Below, piece by piece: positions 23,131 through 32,659 of a DNA stretch of 64,000 bases. Position numbers and translations under genes: made by a program. Source of the stretch: Aedes albopictus (taxonomy: Eukaryota; Arthropoda; Insecta; Diptera; Culicidae); contig NC_085137.1 of NCBI RefSeq assembly GCF_035046485.1, positions 254,842,733 through 254,906,732 on the forward strand, read 5' to 3'. The notes under the pieces are model-generated. The model worked only from the letters and a program-made list of their open reading frames with translations. It ran no database searches and had not been told where the DNA came from. Numbering within the stretch: position 1 is the first letter of the stretch; each line of letters starts with the position of its first letter.

Positions 23131-23180
23131 AGGATTTTTCTGTTTTTTTTTTGGAAGGTTCAGTAGCTTCCAGAAATATC

Positions 23181-23486
23181 TCATGTGAATTTTGTTTCAG
23201 AACGTTTCTTTTTTTTTCTGGAACGTTCACAAACTTCCTGACACTTTTTTGTTAACCCTTCAGCGCGCGCTGTTGTAAAAGGTACAACACTGCCAAAAAA
23301 CCTCGCTTTTCGTATACAGCGCGAGCGCGGTGCAGTTTCGGTTGTTTCATGGCGCGCGTCCTGGAAGGTTAAATATAAACAAAAATGCAAAAGGTTCTTA
23401 GTCTTGTTTTGGGACGTCCAGTAACATCTCGAAATGTCTTAGAATCTTAAGAATTTTGATGATCTAAAACATACCCGTAGATTATT
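23181..23486. other. Rest of the repeat body before BEL2
   Basis: Contains short GCGCGC-rich words and more GAACGTTC units. No gene. Confidence 0.4.
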
Positions 23487-23702
23487 TGTTTGGATATTGG
23501 CACACCCCTGTCGACTGCGACATCGAATCCGACCTGGAGTGCGGCCCTGATGTTTTTGCCGCGCTTTCTTAGAGAAAAAAAAACAAAAAGACAGTGTGAA
23601 TTAGAACTCTGTACAGGACAGTAGCAAAAATAAAACCTTTGTATTTTCGTAAAAAGTAAAGTGTATTTCCGCGTTTAATTACAGTCCATTGGCTCCGAAA
23701 CA
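23487..23702 (+). repeat. BEL2 5' LTR
   Basis: 216 bp with a polyadenylation-like AATAAAACC (about 23629). Identical by eye to the 3' LTR at 29092. Confidence 0.9.
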
Positions 23703-23706
23703 TATT

Positions 23707-23725
23707 TTGGACCTTCTCAGCCGGA
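23707..23725 (+). other. Putative BEL2 primer binding site overlapping the start codon
   Basis: TTGGACCTTCTCAGCCGGAT lines up with TTGGTCCTTCGAACCGGAT just after the BEL1 5' LTR (14993). In BEL2 the last bases form the gag ATG at 23725, so the leader is only about 22 bases. Confidence 0.45.
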
Positions 23726-26700
23726 TGGAGAAGCTCATCTGCAAGCGAAATGCGCTTATAGCTCGGGTGAAAGCGGAGCTTTCGGTCGTGAAAGACCTCC
23801 ACCTGCGGAAACCTTCCCGAAGCGAGGTTATGGATCGGCTGGACCAGCTCAAAGAGACAGCGGTCAGCTTCCGAGCTATTCAAGCCGAAATCGAGGAAAA
23901 CCAGGAGGATCCAGTAGCGATTGCTTCAGTTTTCAATGTGCGAGAGGACTTTTTCGGAGCTTTCTACAAGGCGAGAGATGCCCTCGAGGATTTGATCGAG
24001 GAGGAGCAATCAACGTGCAGCCAGCGTACGAATGCAGAACCCGACGATTGGAGGGAAGCGATGAAGCTGCTCATGGAGACGCAGCGGCAAATGCTCCTGA
24101 ATCAGTCAACGTTATTCAGAACTGCCGGCACTTCGCTGGCGCAAAATGGCGGCGAGCTGGTTGACTATGCTGTCAGAAGCGGCGAACAGGCATCGAGTTG
24201 TGTACCCCAAGTGCGGTTGCCAGCAATAAACATTCCCCCTTTCAACGGCGAACGCAAAAACTGGATGACCTTCAAGGACCTCTACGTGTCAACCATCCAC
24301 AATCGGAAGGATATTTCGGATTCCTTGAAGATGCAGTACCTCTTCTCTTATTTGGAAGGAGACGCAAAGCAGCTGGTCAACAAATTCACCATTTCCAGTG
24401 CCAACTATGCGAATGCGTGGGACACGCTCACCGGTCATTACGACAAAAAGCGTTACACGGTTTTCGCCTTGGTACGGGAATTTATGGATCAGCCGGGAAT
24501 CACACAAGCTTCATCGCAATCACTCAACAAACTCGCCTCGACGCTCGACGAAGTGGTCCAGCAGCTGGATACGCTGGGGATCGAATATCAAGGCCGAGAC
24601 CCGTGGTTGATCTACTTGACGCTGGAAAAACTGGACAACGAAACTCGTGCTGGTTGGTCGGAGAAGGTGGTCGACAACGAGAATCCCACCTTCGAGGAAT
24701 TGATGGAGTTCGTGAAGAAGAGGTGTGAGATGCTCGAGACATGCTCGGCATTCTCGAAGAAAGCAACCGGAGAAGTGCTAAGAAAAGAACAATCAAAAGT
24801 GAGTGAGAAAAAAGTGAAGGCATTAGTGGCAATGACCACGGACAAAAAGTGCGCGAAGTGTTCCAGTGAACACGCTACGTTTGTGTGTGAAGAATTCAAG
24901 AAAATGAACCTGAAAGAAAGAAGAGGATTCGCACAGGAGGCAAACCTGTGCTTCAACTGCTTGCGGGCGTCCCATTCAGCGAAATCATGTTTGTCGAAGT
25001 CGGTGTGCCGTACGCAGGGTTGTGGACAACGCCACCACACCTTGTTGTGTCCGAATGTGAGTAAGGAAAATGACGCCCCAGCAGACAACACGGTGAAGAG
25101 TGAATCGCCAAATTCGTCAGCCATGGAGGAGCAGATAGTTACTTCGTTGACGGTTGCCGTCGATACCAAGCCGTCGATCCCGGTGTTCCCGACCGCGGTA
25201 GTACAAGTGCGCAAGGACGACGGTACATTCGGCCGTGTCAGAGTGCTGATCGACTCCGGCGCCCAAGCGTCGATGGTAACGGAAGACTGCGTGCGAAAGC
25301 TGGGACTCGTAAGGCGTAACGGAAAAGTAGTGGTTACTGGTATTGGCCAGCAAGCTGCCGGTACCACTCGCGGCGTCGTCACGTTGCACCTCGCCTCGCG
25401 ATTCAACGAAAACGTTGTCATCACGACAAGCGCCTACGTCCTCGGTAAACTAACGTCCACCCTCCCATCGCAACGATTCAACATCGGGAACATGAAGCTT
25501 CTGGAGAACGTTAAAGAGATGGCAGATCCCACCTTCAATAAGCCCGGACCAATTGACGTGATTTTAGGAGCGGACGTCTTTCTTGCTCTCTTGGAGGGAG
25601 GTCAGGTCAAAGACGAAAGCGGCCAAACGGTGGCCCAGAGTACTGTTTTCGGCTGGATCGCAGCAGGACGATACGACGAAGCAGAGGTAATGCAAGGAAA
25701 TCACGCCATAGTCAGTCTGCACACGGAGATGGATCTCAATCGAACGCTGCAACAGTTCTGGGAGTACGAGGAAATCTTCAAGCCACCCCCGTTCACCCCC
25801 TCGGAAACGAAGGTCATCGAACATTTCGATTCGACTACGCAACGCGATGCTACCGGGCGCTTCATCGTGAAACTACCATTCGACGATTCGAAGCCCGCCC
25901 TTGGTGAATCCCTGTCGGCTGCAACGAAGAGGCTCATGTCCATGGAAAGGCGGTTCGCATCCAACCCGGAGTTCCATCAGGAGTACGTGAACTTCATGCG
26001 TGAGTATTTGGAGCTCAACCACATGGAACTAGTTCCGGCAGACCAGCTGGAGAAACAGACCTCGGAGCACTACTATTTACCGCACCACGCGGTGATCAAG
26101 GCGGATAGCAGTACGACGAAGCTGCGCGTCGTTTTTGACGGCTCGTGCGGCACATCTACCGGCGTATCCCTTAACGATCGATTGTTGGCAGGACCGAACA
26201 TCAATACCGACTTGCTGTCGGTACTATTGCGTTTTCGTTCATACAAGGTGGCATTTAGCGCAGATATCGCGAAAATGTACCGCCAGGTGGTGGTGAGCGA
26301 AGACGATCGCGATTTCCAGCGTGTTGTGTGGCGTGAAAACACAGATCTTCCGATACAGCACTATCGCCTTTCTACGGTGACATATGGAACGAAGACAGCT
26401 CCCTACCTTGCAATTCGAGCCATGAGAGAGTCCGCCAAGGACTATACATCGACACATCCAGCAGCAGTTGAGCGTATCGTTCACGACTTCTATGTGGATG
26501 ATCTGCTTTCAGGAGCCAACAACGAAGAAGAAGCAGCGTGCATCAAGCAGGAGATAAGCGATATTCTGTCCAAGTCCGGTTTCGAACTGCGAAAATGGGC
26601 CTCAAGCTGCCCTAATCTGGTACAGGACGATTCTCCTGCATCAGTACCGGTGAAGCTTTCGGATGAAGCAGATGCAGTTAAGGCGTTGGGAATTCATTGG

Positions 26701-29064
26701 TATCCGAACGACGACCAATTCGGGTTCAAGGTCAACCTTCCCATCAATGCGATCAACACCAAACGCCAGATGATATCGGATGCATCGAAGCTATTTGACC
26801 CGTTTGGTTGGTTGGCACCCGTGATCGTTAAAATCAAGATTTTGTACCAATACCTTTGGCTGTACGATGTCAACTGGGATGATCCCTTGCCCACTGCCAT
26901 CGAGTCGGAATGGGTCGAAATTAAGCAACAACTTCGCCAGTTGGAAACGATACGGATCCCAAGATTCGTAACTCATAACCGTGGCAAACTCCAACTGCAC
27001 GGTTTCTCGGACTCGTCTGAGCAGGCCTACGCTGCCGTCGTATACTCGCGGTGCATTGATGACGAAGGAAACATCACGGTTTTACTGGTTGCCGCAAAAT
27101 CTCGCGTGGCTCCTATTAAGCAAGTGTCATTGCCAAGATTGGAATTGAATGGTGCACTGCTACTGACCGAGCTCATGAAGAAGGTGTCTGAGGCCTTGCC
27201 GAATCTGGAAATCGAACATTTTGCCTGGACTGATTCCACTATTGTGCTACAATGGTTATCGTCGCACCCTCGTTCGTGGAAAACATACGTAGCAAACCGA
27301 ACGTCTGCTATTCTCGAGTTCCTGCCTCGTGACCGGTGGCGCCACGTCAACAGCGAGTCAAATCCCGCGGATTGTGCTTCACGTGGGATCTCTCCAAGCG
27401 AACTTGTTCATCACAAGCTGTGGTTCCATGGCCCGGAATGGCTTAGCGCTGACGAGTCGGAATGGCCATCGAATGCAGTGCAGCCTGTTCTCAGCGACGA
27501 ACTACCGGAAGCAAGAAACATGAAAATCATGCATACCACCGAAACCTCAATCACTCCGCTTCGGGACAACTACTTGGTCGAGCAGCAACTGCTCGAAAGG
27601 CGCTCCAGATTCAACCTCATCGTACGTTCGCTGGCTTGCGTCAACCGATTCGTCCACAACATCAAATCTCGAACCGAACAGCGACACACCGGGCAGCTGA
27701 TTCCAAGTGAAATCCATCAAGCCAAGCTGCAGCTACTACGGGCTGCTCAACATGAGGTTTTCGCACCTGAAATAAAGATACTTCGAAGTGGTAAGTTACT
27801 CTCATCCAAAAACGTACTTGCCGCTTTGCACCCTTTTTTGGACTCCACTGGGACAATTCGTGTTGGAGGGCGACTGGAAAATTCAGACCAACCGTACGAC
27901 AGAAAACATCCAGTTATTTTGCCGAAATCTCACCGGGTGACTCAACTTCTGGTGCTGGAGCTTCACTTGCAGAACCTTCACGCTGGGCCAACACTGCTTA
28001 CAGCAGTAATCAATCAGCAGTTTTGGATCGTAGGTTGTCAGACGGTGGTACGAGACGTAGTACGTGGATGCACCCGATGCGTTCGTTTGAAGGGTAAAAC
28101 AGCAACACAACTGATGGGAAACCTGCCCCCGGCGAGAGTTTTGGCGACAAGAGCATTTGCGTATGTTGGCATTGACTACGCAGGGCCACTCAAAATCAAG
28201 GCTGGCTGCGTTCGAGGCGTTAAAGTCAGCAAAGGGTACATTGTGGTCTACGTGTGCCTATCAACTCGTGCAGTACATTTGGAGGCAGCGAGTGACATGT
28301 CCACAAACACTTTCATCAGCACCCTGAAGCGGTTTGTGTCAAGACGCGGTTATCCAAATGAAATCCGATCAGATAATGGTACCAATTTTATTGGTGCAGA
28401 CCGTGTTCTGCGAGAATTCGTAGATCAGATCCAATCACACACCAAGGATGCAGAACGATATCTTTCTAACCTCGGAATCAAATGGGTGTTTAACCCCCCG
28501 TCGGCGCCCCACATGGGAGGCATTTGGGAGGCGGCCGTCAAGAGCGTGAAGTGTCACCTGGTAGCGGAATTTGGGACAGAAGCAACAACGTTCGAAGACT
28601 TGACAACGATATTGTGCCAAATCGAAGCCTGCCTCAACAGTCGACCATTGTGTCCATTATCAAGTAATCCGGACAGCTGCGAGGCACTAACCCCCGGCCA
28701 TTTTCTGGTCGGCCAACCGCTGAACCTAATTCCGGAACCTGACGTTCGGCATATTCCACGGAATCGTTTGGATCAATGGCAGGACATGCAACACCGTTCA
28801 GTGCAAATCTGGTCGCGTTGGAAGGATGAATATCTCGCCAGTTTGCAGCCACGCACCAAGTGGCGTTCCGTTCACCCCAACATTTCGGTGGGCCAGTTGG
28901 TGCTAGTAAAGAACGACAACGCTCCGCCCACCCAGTGGGAATTAGCACGTGTTCAGGAGGTCCACCCGGACGTGTCTGGCGTAGTACGAACAGTTACGCT
29001 GCGACGTGGTACTACTGTTTATCAGCGACCTATCCACAAGTTGTGCGTGCTTCCTGTAAATTGA
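23725..29064 (+). CDS. BEL2 Gag-Pol polyprotein
   Basis: 1,779 codons from the first ATG; the frame is also open upstream through the LTR end. In order, residues counted from ATG: gag with a coiled N-terminal region and a capsid-like core (FNGERKNWMTFKDLY); zinc knuckles (CAKCSSEHATFVCEEF, CFNCLRASHSAKSC, QGCGQRHHTLLC); protease LIDSGAQASMV with catalytic D about 509; RT with RVVFDGSCG, FSADIAKMYRQV and YVDD about 923; RNase H region (LHGFSDSSEQAYAAVVY); integrase with H2C2 (HLQNLHAG..CTRC), then D in GIDYAGP (about 1484), D in RSDNGTNF (about 1550) and E in GGIWEAAVKS (about 1602). Length and order fit complete BEL/Pao polyproteins, which are made as one frame. No damage seen. Confidence 0.95.
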   Translation: MEKLICKRNALIARVKAELSVVKDLHLRKPSRSEVMDRLDQLKETAVSFRAIQAEIEENQEDPVAIASVFNVREDFFGAFYKARDALEDLIEEEQSTCSQRTNAEPDDWREAMKLLMETQRQMLLNQSTLFRTAGTSLAQNGGELVDYAVRSGEQASSCVPQVRLPAINIPPFNGERKNWMTFKDLYVSTIHNRKDISDSLKMQYLFSYLEGDAKQLVNKFTISSANYANAWDTLTGHYDKKRYTVFALVREFMDQPGITQASSQSLNKLASTLDEVVQQLDTLGIEYQGRDPWLIYLTLEKLDNETRAGWSEKVVDNENPTFEELMEFVKKRCEMLETCSAFSKKATGEVLRKEQSKVSEKKVKALVAMTTDKKCAKCSSEHATFVCEEFKKMNLKERRGFAQEANLCFNCLRASHSAKSCLSKSVCRTQGCGQRHHTLLCPNVSKENDAPADNTVKSESPNSSAMEEQIVTSLTVAVDTKPSIPVFPTAVVQVRKDDGTFGRVRVLIDSGAQASMVTEDCVRKLGLVRRNGKVVVTGIGQQAAGTTRGVVTLHLASRFNENVVITTSAYVLGKLTSTLPSQRFNIGNMKLLENVKEMADPTFNKPGPIDVILGADVFLALLEGGQVKDESGQTVAQSTVFGWIAAGRYDEAEVMQGNHAIVSLHTEMDLNRTLQQFWEYEEIFKPPPFTPSETKVIEHFDSTTQRDATGRFIVKLPFDDSKPALGESLSAATKRLMSMERRFASNPEFHQEYVNFMREYLELNHMELVPADQLEKQTSEHYYLPHHAVIKADSSTTKLRVVFDGSCGTSTGVSLNDRLLAGPNINTDLLSVLLRFRSYKVAFSADIAKMYRQVVVSEDDRDFQRVVWRENTDLPIQHYRLSTVTYGTKTAPYLAIRAMRESAKDYTSTHPAAVERIVHDFYVDDLLSGANNEEEAACIKQEISDILSKSGFELRKWASSCPNLVQDDSPASVPVKLSDEADAVKALGIHWYPNDDQFGFKVNLPINAINTKRQMISDASKLFDPFGWLAPVIVKIKILYQYLWLYDVNWDDPLPTAIESEWVEIKQQLRQLETIRIPRFVTHNRGKLQLHGFSDSSEQAYAAVVYSRCIDDEGNITVLLVAAKSRVAPIKQVSLPRLELNGALLLTELMKKVSEALPNLEIEHFAWTDSTIVLQWLSSHPRSWKTYVANRTSAILEFLPRDRWRHVNSESNPADCASRGISPSELVHHKLWFHGPEWLSADESEWPSNAVQPVLSDELPEARNMKIMHTTETSITPLRDNYLVEQQLLERRSRFNLIVRSLACVNRFVHNIKSRTEQRHTGQLIPSEIHQAKLQLLRAAQHEVFAPEIKILRSGKLLSSKNVLAALHPFLDSTGTIRVGGRLENSDQPYDRKHPVILPKSHRVTQLLVLELHLQNLHAGPTLLTAVINQQFWIVGCQTVVRDVVRGCTRCVRLKGKTATQLMGNLPPARVLATRAFAYVGIDYAGPLKIKAGCVRGVKVSKGYIVVYVCLSTRAVHLEAASDMSTNTFISTLKRFVSRRGYPNEIRSDNGTNFIGADRVLREFVDQIQSHTKDAERYLSNLGIKWVFNPPSAPHMGGIWEAAVKSVKCHLVAEFGTEATTFEDLTTILCQIEACLNSRPLCPLSSNPDSCEALTPGHFLVGQPLNLIPEPDVRHIPRNRLDQWQDMQHRSVQIWSRWKDEYLASLQPRTKWRSVHPNISVGQLVLVKNDNAPPTQWELARVQEVHPDVSGVVRTVTLRRGTTVYQRPIHKLCVLPVN

Positions 29065-29091
29065 GGCCAGTGGCCTCAAGGTGGGGGTGTA

Positions 29092-29307
29092 TGTTTGGAT
29101 ATTGGCACACCCCTGTCGACTGCGACATCGAATCCGACCTGGAGTGCGGCCCTGATGTTTTTGCCGCGCTTTCTTAGAGAAAAAAAAACAAAAAGACAGT
29201 GTGAATTAGAACTCTGTACAGGACAGTAGCAAAAATAAAACCTTTGTATTTTCGTAAAAAGTAAAGTGTATTTCCGCGTTTAATTACAGTCCATTGGCTC
29301 CGAAACA
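29092..29307 (+). repeat. BEL2 3' LTR
   Basis: 216 bp, preceded by the purine-rich tract AAGGTGGGGGTGTA (about 29079-29091). Confidence 0.9.
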
Positions 29308-29369
29308 TTATTATTCTTCTTTGTTAACCATTAAGTAATCTTCAGAAAGTTCTCGAAATTCTATGTAAT

Positions 29370-30065
29370 CTGATGTTCCAGAACATCCCAAAAGGTCCTT
29401 CATTCTTTCTTGAACGATTAACAACTTCCAGAAAGTTCTCGAAATTAGAAAACAAAATGTGTAACAGAACATTCCATAAGGTTCTTCTTATTTTAGTAGC
29501 TTACAGAAAGTTTTCCGTATTTGAGAAAGTGTGATATTCCAGAATATCTCAGATTATTGTTTTACTTTTGGAGCATTCAGTTACTTCCAGGAGGTTTCTG
29601 GAAATTTGATAGATTTTTATGTTCCAGAACATTCGAGAAGGTTTTTTTGCTTGTTTCCTAACTACCATAAAGTTTTCTAAATTTTATTAGGTTTGATGTG
29701 AAGAACATTCTAGAAGGTTCTTTTCTAAAAAGTTTAAAAAAACTTAGAAGTGGTCATTAGAAGAGGAAGTTCTCAGTTAATAACTGTGGTAGCGCTCATA
29801 GACAGAAGCTCATAGCTGAGAAGCAGTTTTTCCCAGTTGAGATGTTACTCCAAGAAAAAGATGTTCCATAATGCTACAGAAGGTTCTTGCCCTTCTTTTG
29901 AAGCGTCCAGAAACTTCAAGGAGATTCTCGAAACTTTAAGAAGTTCAATACTCCAGAACATTCTAGAACGTTCTTTTTCCTTTTTTTCTGGAACCTTCAG
30001 CAACTTCCAGACAATTCTTGGAATCTATAGAATATTGATGTTGTAGAACATTCCAGAATGTTCTT
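29370..30065. promoter_or_regulatory. Heat-shock-element-like arrays, right block
   Basis: Five perfect four-unit alternating GAA/TTC arrays with 2-base spacers: 29426-29443, 29622-29639, 29703-29720, 29956-29973 and 30046-30063. Weaker three-unit versions lie between them. They recur with the about 100-bp repeat period. Confidence 0.5.
29751..29860 (+). repeat. Truncated Feilai-type SINE piece
   Basis: Shares AGTTAATAACTGTGG, GCTCATAGA and GCTGAGAAGCAG with the full SINEs at 32814 and 35305. The tRNA head is missing and the 3' GAGAGA tail is degraded. Confidence 0.65.
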
Positions 30066-30212
30066 CTTATTATTTCTGGAAAGGTAAAACACATCCAGAA
30101 AGTTCTCGTTATTTTTATAAATTTAATACAACTATGGTGAAACATTTCAACGAAACATTTCAAAGCGTTACGGACAGACAAACAGACAACGCTGGGCTTT
30201 TATATATATGAT

Positions 30213-31021
30213 GTCAAAATATATTTATTTACTTATTAAAATGTGTTAGTTCTATAATAATTTGAAGTCATAACGTTGTATAGTAAAAAATCAAAGCTTG
30301 TTTTTCTCAGAGATGGCGCCACCACATTAAAAGTAAAATCATTTTTCTTGTATGGACAAATCGCTGGCTTGCACTTGTTCTGCATCGCAGTGATTTGTGC
30401 CTTGGGGCAAAAAGTTGCAAATTCAAAATCATTATACCTATGCGTTTCTTCCGAATTCATTACAGTAACAGAGAATTTATTACCATACTAATTTCAAGCT
30501 GTTTACTTCTTTTTTTCTGACTGGCATTTCCCACCCGTGTCGCGGATGATGTTTCCGAGTGGATAGGTGCAGGCGGCGCCACTGTATATGTGAAAAACAC
30601 GTGGAACAAGAGCGCCGTCTACGATCGCATCTACGTCATCTATGACCAATAAATCTTTAAACCTACGATATCACAATTAATTCTTGATAGAGTTACCAAT
30701 AAATGATATGAACCAAACATTAATCGTCAGAAAGTCTTGACTGATGCTGGAGTTGGTTCTTTCGATTGTACAGCAGATTTTTTCATAGTTTCCTTTGCAT
30801 TTATATGATGATTGCAATAAGGAGCAATTACAACCTGTAGTATCCTAATTCCGGTCATGTGCCTTTTTCATTTCTAGCATCATGAGTGTTCTTCGAAAGG
30901 TTGATTTGATGTTAAATTTATAAAAATATGTTCTTTATTGTTCTGCTTGGGTGTTTGTTTGATTGATTTTGTTAGTAATTCAATTAAAATACATCAAATA
31001 TATAAATTGATACAATCCACA
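30213..31021. other. No gene recognised
   Basis: A GC-richer piece at 30517-30655 (GGCGGCGCCACTG, GAGCGCCGTCTACG) stands out from the AT-rich flanks but has no recognised motif. The rest is empty to my reading. Confidence 0.4.
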
Positions 31022-31097
31022 CTGCCTATGATCGCAAAATTGTCCCATATGAATAGGAAACCCAGCAAATATGGGACTGATATGCGATCATAGGCAG
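31022..31097. repeat. 76-bp hairpin MITE, copy 2
   Basis: Stem CTGCCTATGATCGCA / TGCGATCATAGGCAG is perfect over 15 bases. The loop ATGAATAGGAAACCCAGC is almost the same as at 14140-14215. Outer stems differ between copies but stay paired within each. Confidence 0.8.
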
Positions 31098-31269
31098 CAC
31101 AGGTCCCCAAAAGAAAAAAAATAATATGGCCGCCGATTGGATGATTAATGGCATTTAATGTATTTTCACAATAATACACAGGATACCCATTAACTTTTTG
31201 ATTATATTCTACTCGGTGTTTTGATTCGTGTGAACGGAATTAAGAGCTGATTGGAATTAGGCGCGGTAA

Positions 31270-31622
31270 CGGTATCAGGATTGCGCGATTGTTGTCCTTC
31301 GGAGACCCCAGGCTGTTCCGTGTGCATTAAAATCTCCTAGGATCAACCAAGGCGCAGGCATAGCACAGCATATTTCCGCAAGATCTCTTCGAGATACTCT
31401 AGCGCTAAACTTTTACCTTGTGTAGTAACGTGACATGCAACTATTTCAATGTCGTTCATCGGGGGGAAATCAATTCTATAAAAAGAATGGAGCTTTTTGA
31501 TCCCCAAGATTACCCCTCCATATCCATCCCCTCGATCACAACGAATAATATTATAATCGTGGAAAGAAATATCTTTATCGGAAGTAAGCCGTGTTTCACT
31601 AAGCGTAAATATATCACAACGT
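31270..31622 (-). pseudogene. Jockey-type LINE endonuclease fragment
   Basis: The minus strand reads LSETRLTSDKDISF, YNIIRCDRGDGYGGV, then after a frameshift near 31345 LILGDFNAHGTAWG. These are the N-terminal endonuclease motifs (ETR/ETW, RxDGxGG, GDFNAHxxxWG) of jockey-related LINEs. It is cut by stops, a frameshift and, at its 5' side, by an LTR-like sequence from 31625. No RT is attached. Confidence 0.75.
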
Positions 31623-31624
31623 GT

Positions 31625-32281
31625 TGTTACGTTTGTAAATTAGTTATGACGTATGTAAAGTAGTTTTAAAAATTTTCCATGAATTGGAGAATGCGATTCT
31701 TGGAAAATTCTACGATTATTGCATGGAGTGTGTTAATAAAAATTGTTACGATTGATGGCGTTTGTAAATTGTTGTGAACATTTTGTCAGTTTATTTTGTA
31801 TGTTATACTTAGGTTTGTACCTACATCTGTCCCTGAATTTTAATGTGCATTTGTAGTGCTCCAAACATTTTAGGAGTGATCCAGTACAAAACACACAAGC
31901 CGTCCCCTAACACGGACATCAAATTGTAGACGGTCTTGTGTTGTTGCTCAGATCGGGATGCCCCCTTAGGATTAGAAATTCCTAGACCAAAACAAGCTAT
32001 GAATGCAGCAACAGATGTTGCGAACTAAAAGGCGAACTGCCAAACAAAATACAATTCTAGGATGACTGATGGACCAAGAACAATTATGAAACCTCGTCAT
32101 CCTGGGTTCGGACTCCGTTATCCATATGGATGACTGGGCACAAATTAATGTTATGTGTTGCATGTCTGTGTTTTGTGCATTTCTAATGTTCCATTTTGTT
32201 TTTCGTATCTAAGTTCCCAGACGTGGGGCCCGATACGGAAAATAAAATGTGCATTTATAAGGTTCAAATGTTTTCGTTACA
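31625..32281 (+). repeat. Probable 5' LTR (Ty3/gypsy-like) before a PBS
   Basis: Starts TGTTACG, ends TTCGTTACA, and is followed after one base by TGGCGCCCAACGTGCGG, which resembles the tRNA-Lys primer site of gypsy-like elements. The left boundary is chosen from the LINE break and the TG start, so it is tentative. No internal region follows: the sequence reaches an N gap at 32407. Confidence 0.45.
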
Positions 32282-32282
32282 T

Positions 32283-32299
32283 TGGCGCCCAACGTGCGG
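32283..32299 (+). other. Primer binding site, tRNA-Lys type
   Basis: TGGCGCCCAACGTGCGG directly after an LTR-like end; only one base appears to depart from the usual gypsy PBS form. Confidence 0.55.
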
Positions 32300-32406
32300 C
32301 GTTGTGCATTTACAAGGTTCCAATGTTTTATTCGTTACAGTGTTCTGTGAACTAGAAATTTGAAAGCATCCATGTTTTAATTAAGCTTCTACAATTCCAC
32401 TGTAGG

Positions 32407-32429
32407 NNNNNNNNNNNNNNNNNNNNNNN
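32407..32429. other. Assembly gap (23 N)
   Basis: 23 undetermined bases. Confidence 0.99.
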
Positions 32430-32659
32430 TGCCTTTATACAGTTATGTATTGACCAATCCAAATGCCTGCGTGGTACACTGGGGCAGAACGCTGTTATGG
32501 ACAGACAAAACCCCTAGTGCTCTGGATATCCATCCTAGAGGTTTGGTGTCTTCCGAGAAGTGCCTTGTAAGAGTTTGCACTAACATCTGGTTATATGATA
32601 TTTGATCTAGACAAATTGCAAATGATCTAGATCAGTTTTAGCTTTTTATAGAAGCGTCC

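Larger units (their letters stand above)
23487..29307 (+). mobile_element. BEL2: complete, recent BEL/Pao retrotransposon
   Basis: 216-bp LTRs (23487-23702, 29092-29307) start TGTTTGGATA and end CCGAAACA; I see no difference between them. The 5-bp duplication TTATT (23482-23486, 29308-29312) is perfect. A single intact gag-pol frame lies between them. Identical LTRs, perfect TSD and an undamaged ORF point to a very recent insertion and a potentially active copy. Confidence 0.95.
22728..30212. repeat. Dispersed repeat of the CTAGCTGACCCG type, host of BEL2
   Basis: Begins ACTAGCTGACCCGACG (22729) and ends with GCTGGGCTTTTATATATA (about 30192-30210). The same kind of start and TTTTATATATA tail is seen at 49857-51075, where the body differs. 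Here the body consists of about 100-bp imperfect tandem units rich in TTCCAGAA and GTTCTCGAAATT. The repeat is interrupted by BEL2 (23487-29307) and a SINE fragment (29751). I do not assign it to a named superfamily. Confidence 0.55.
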
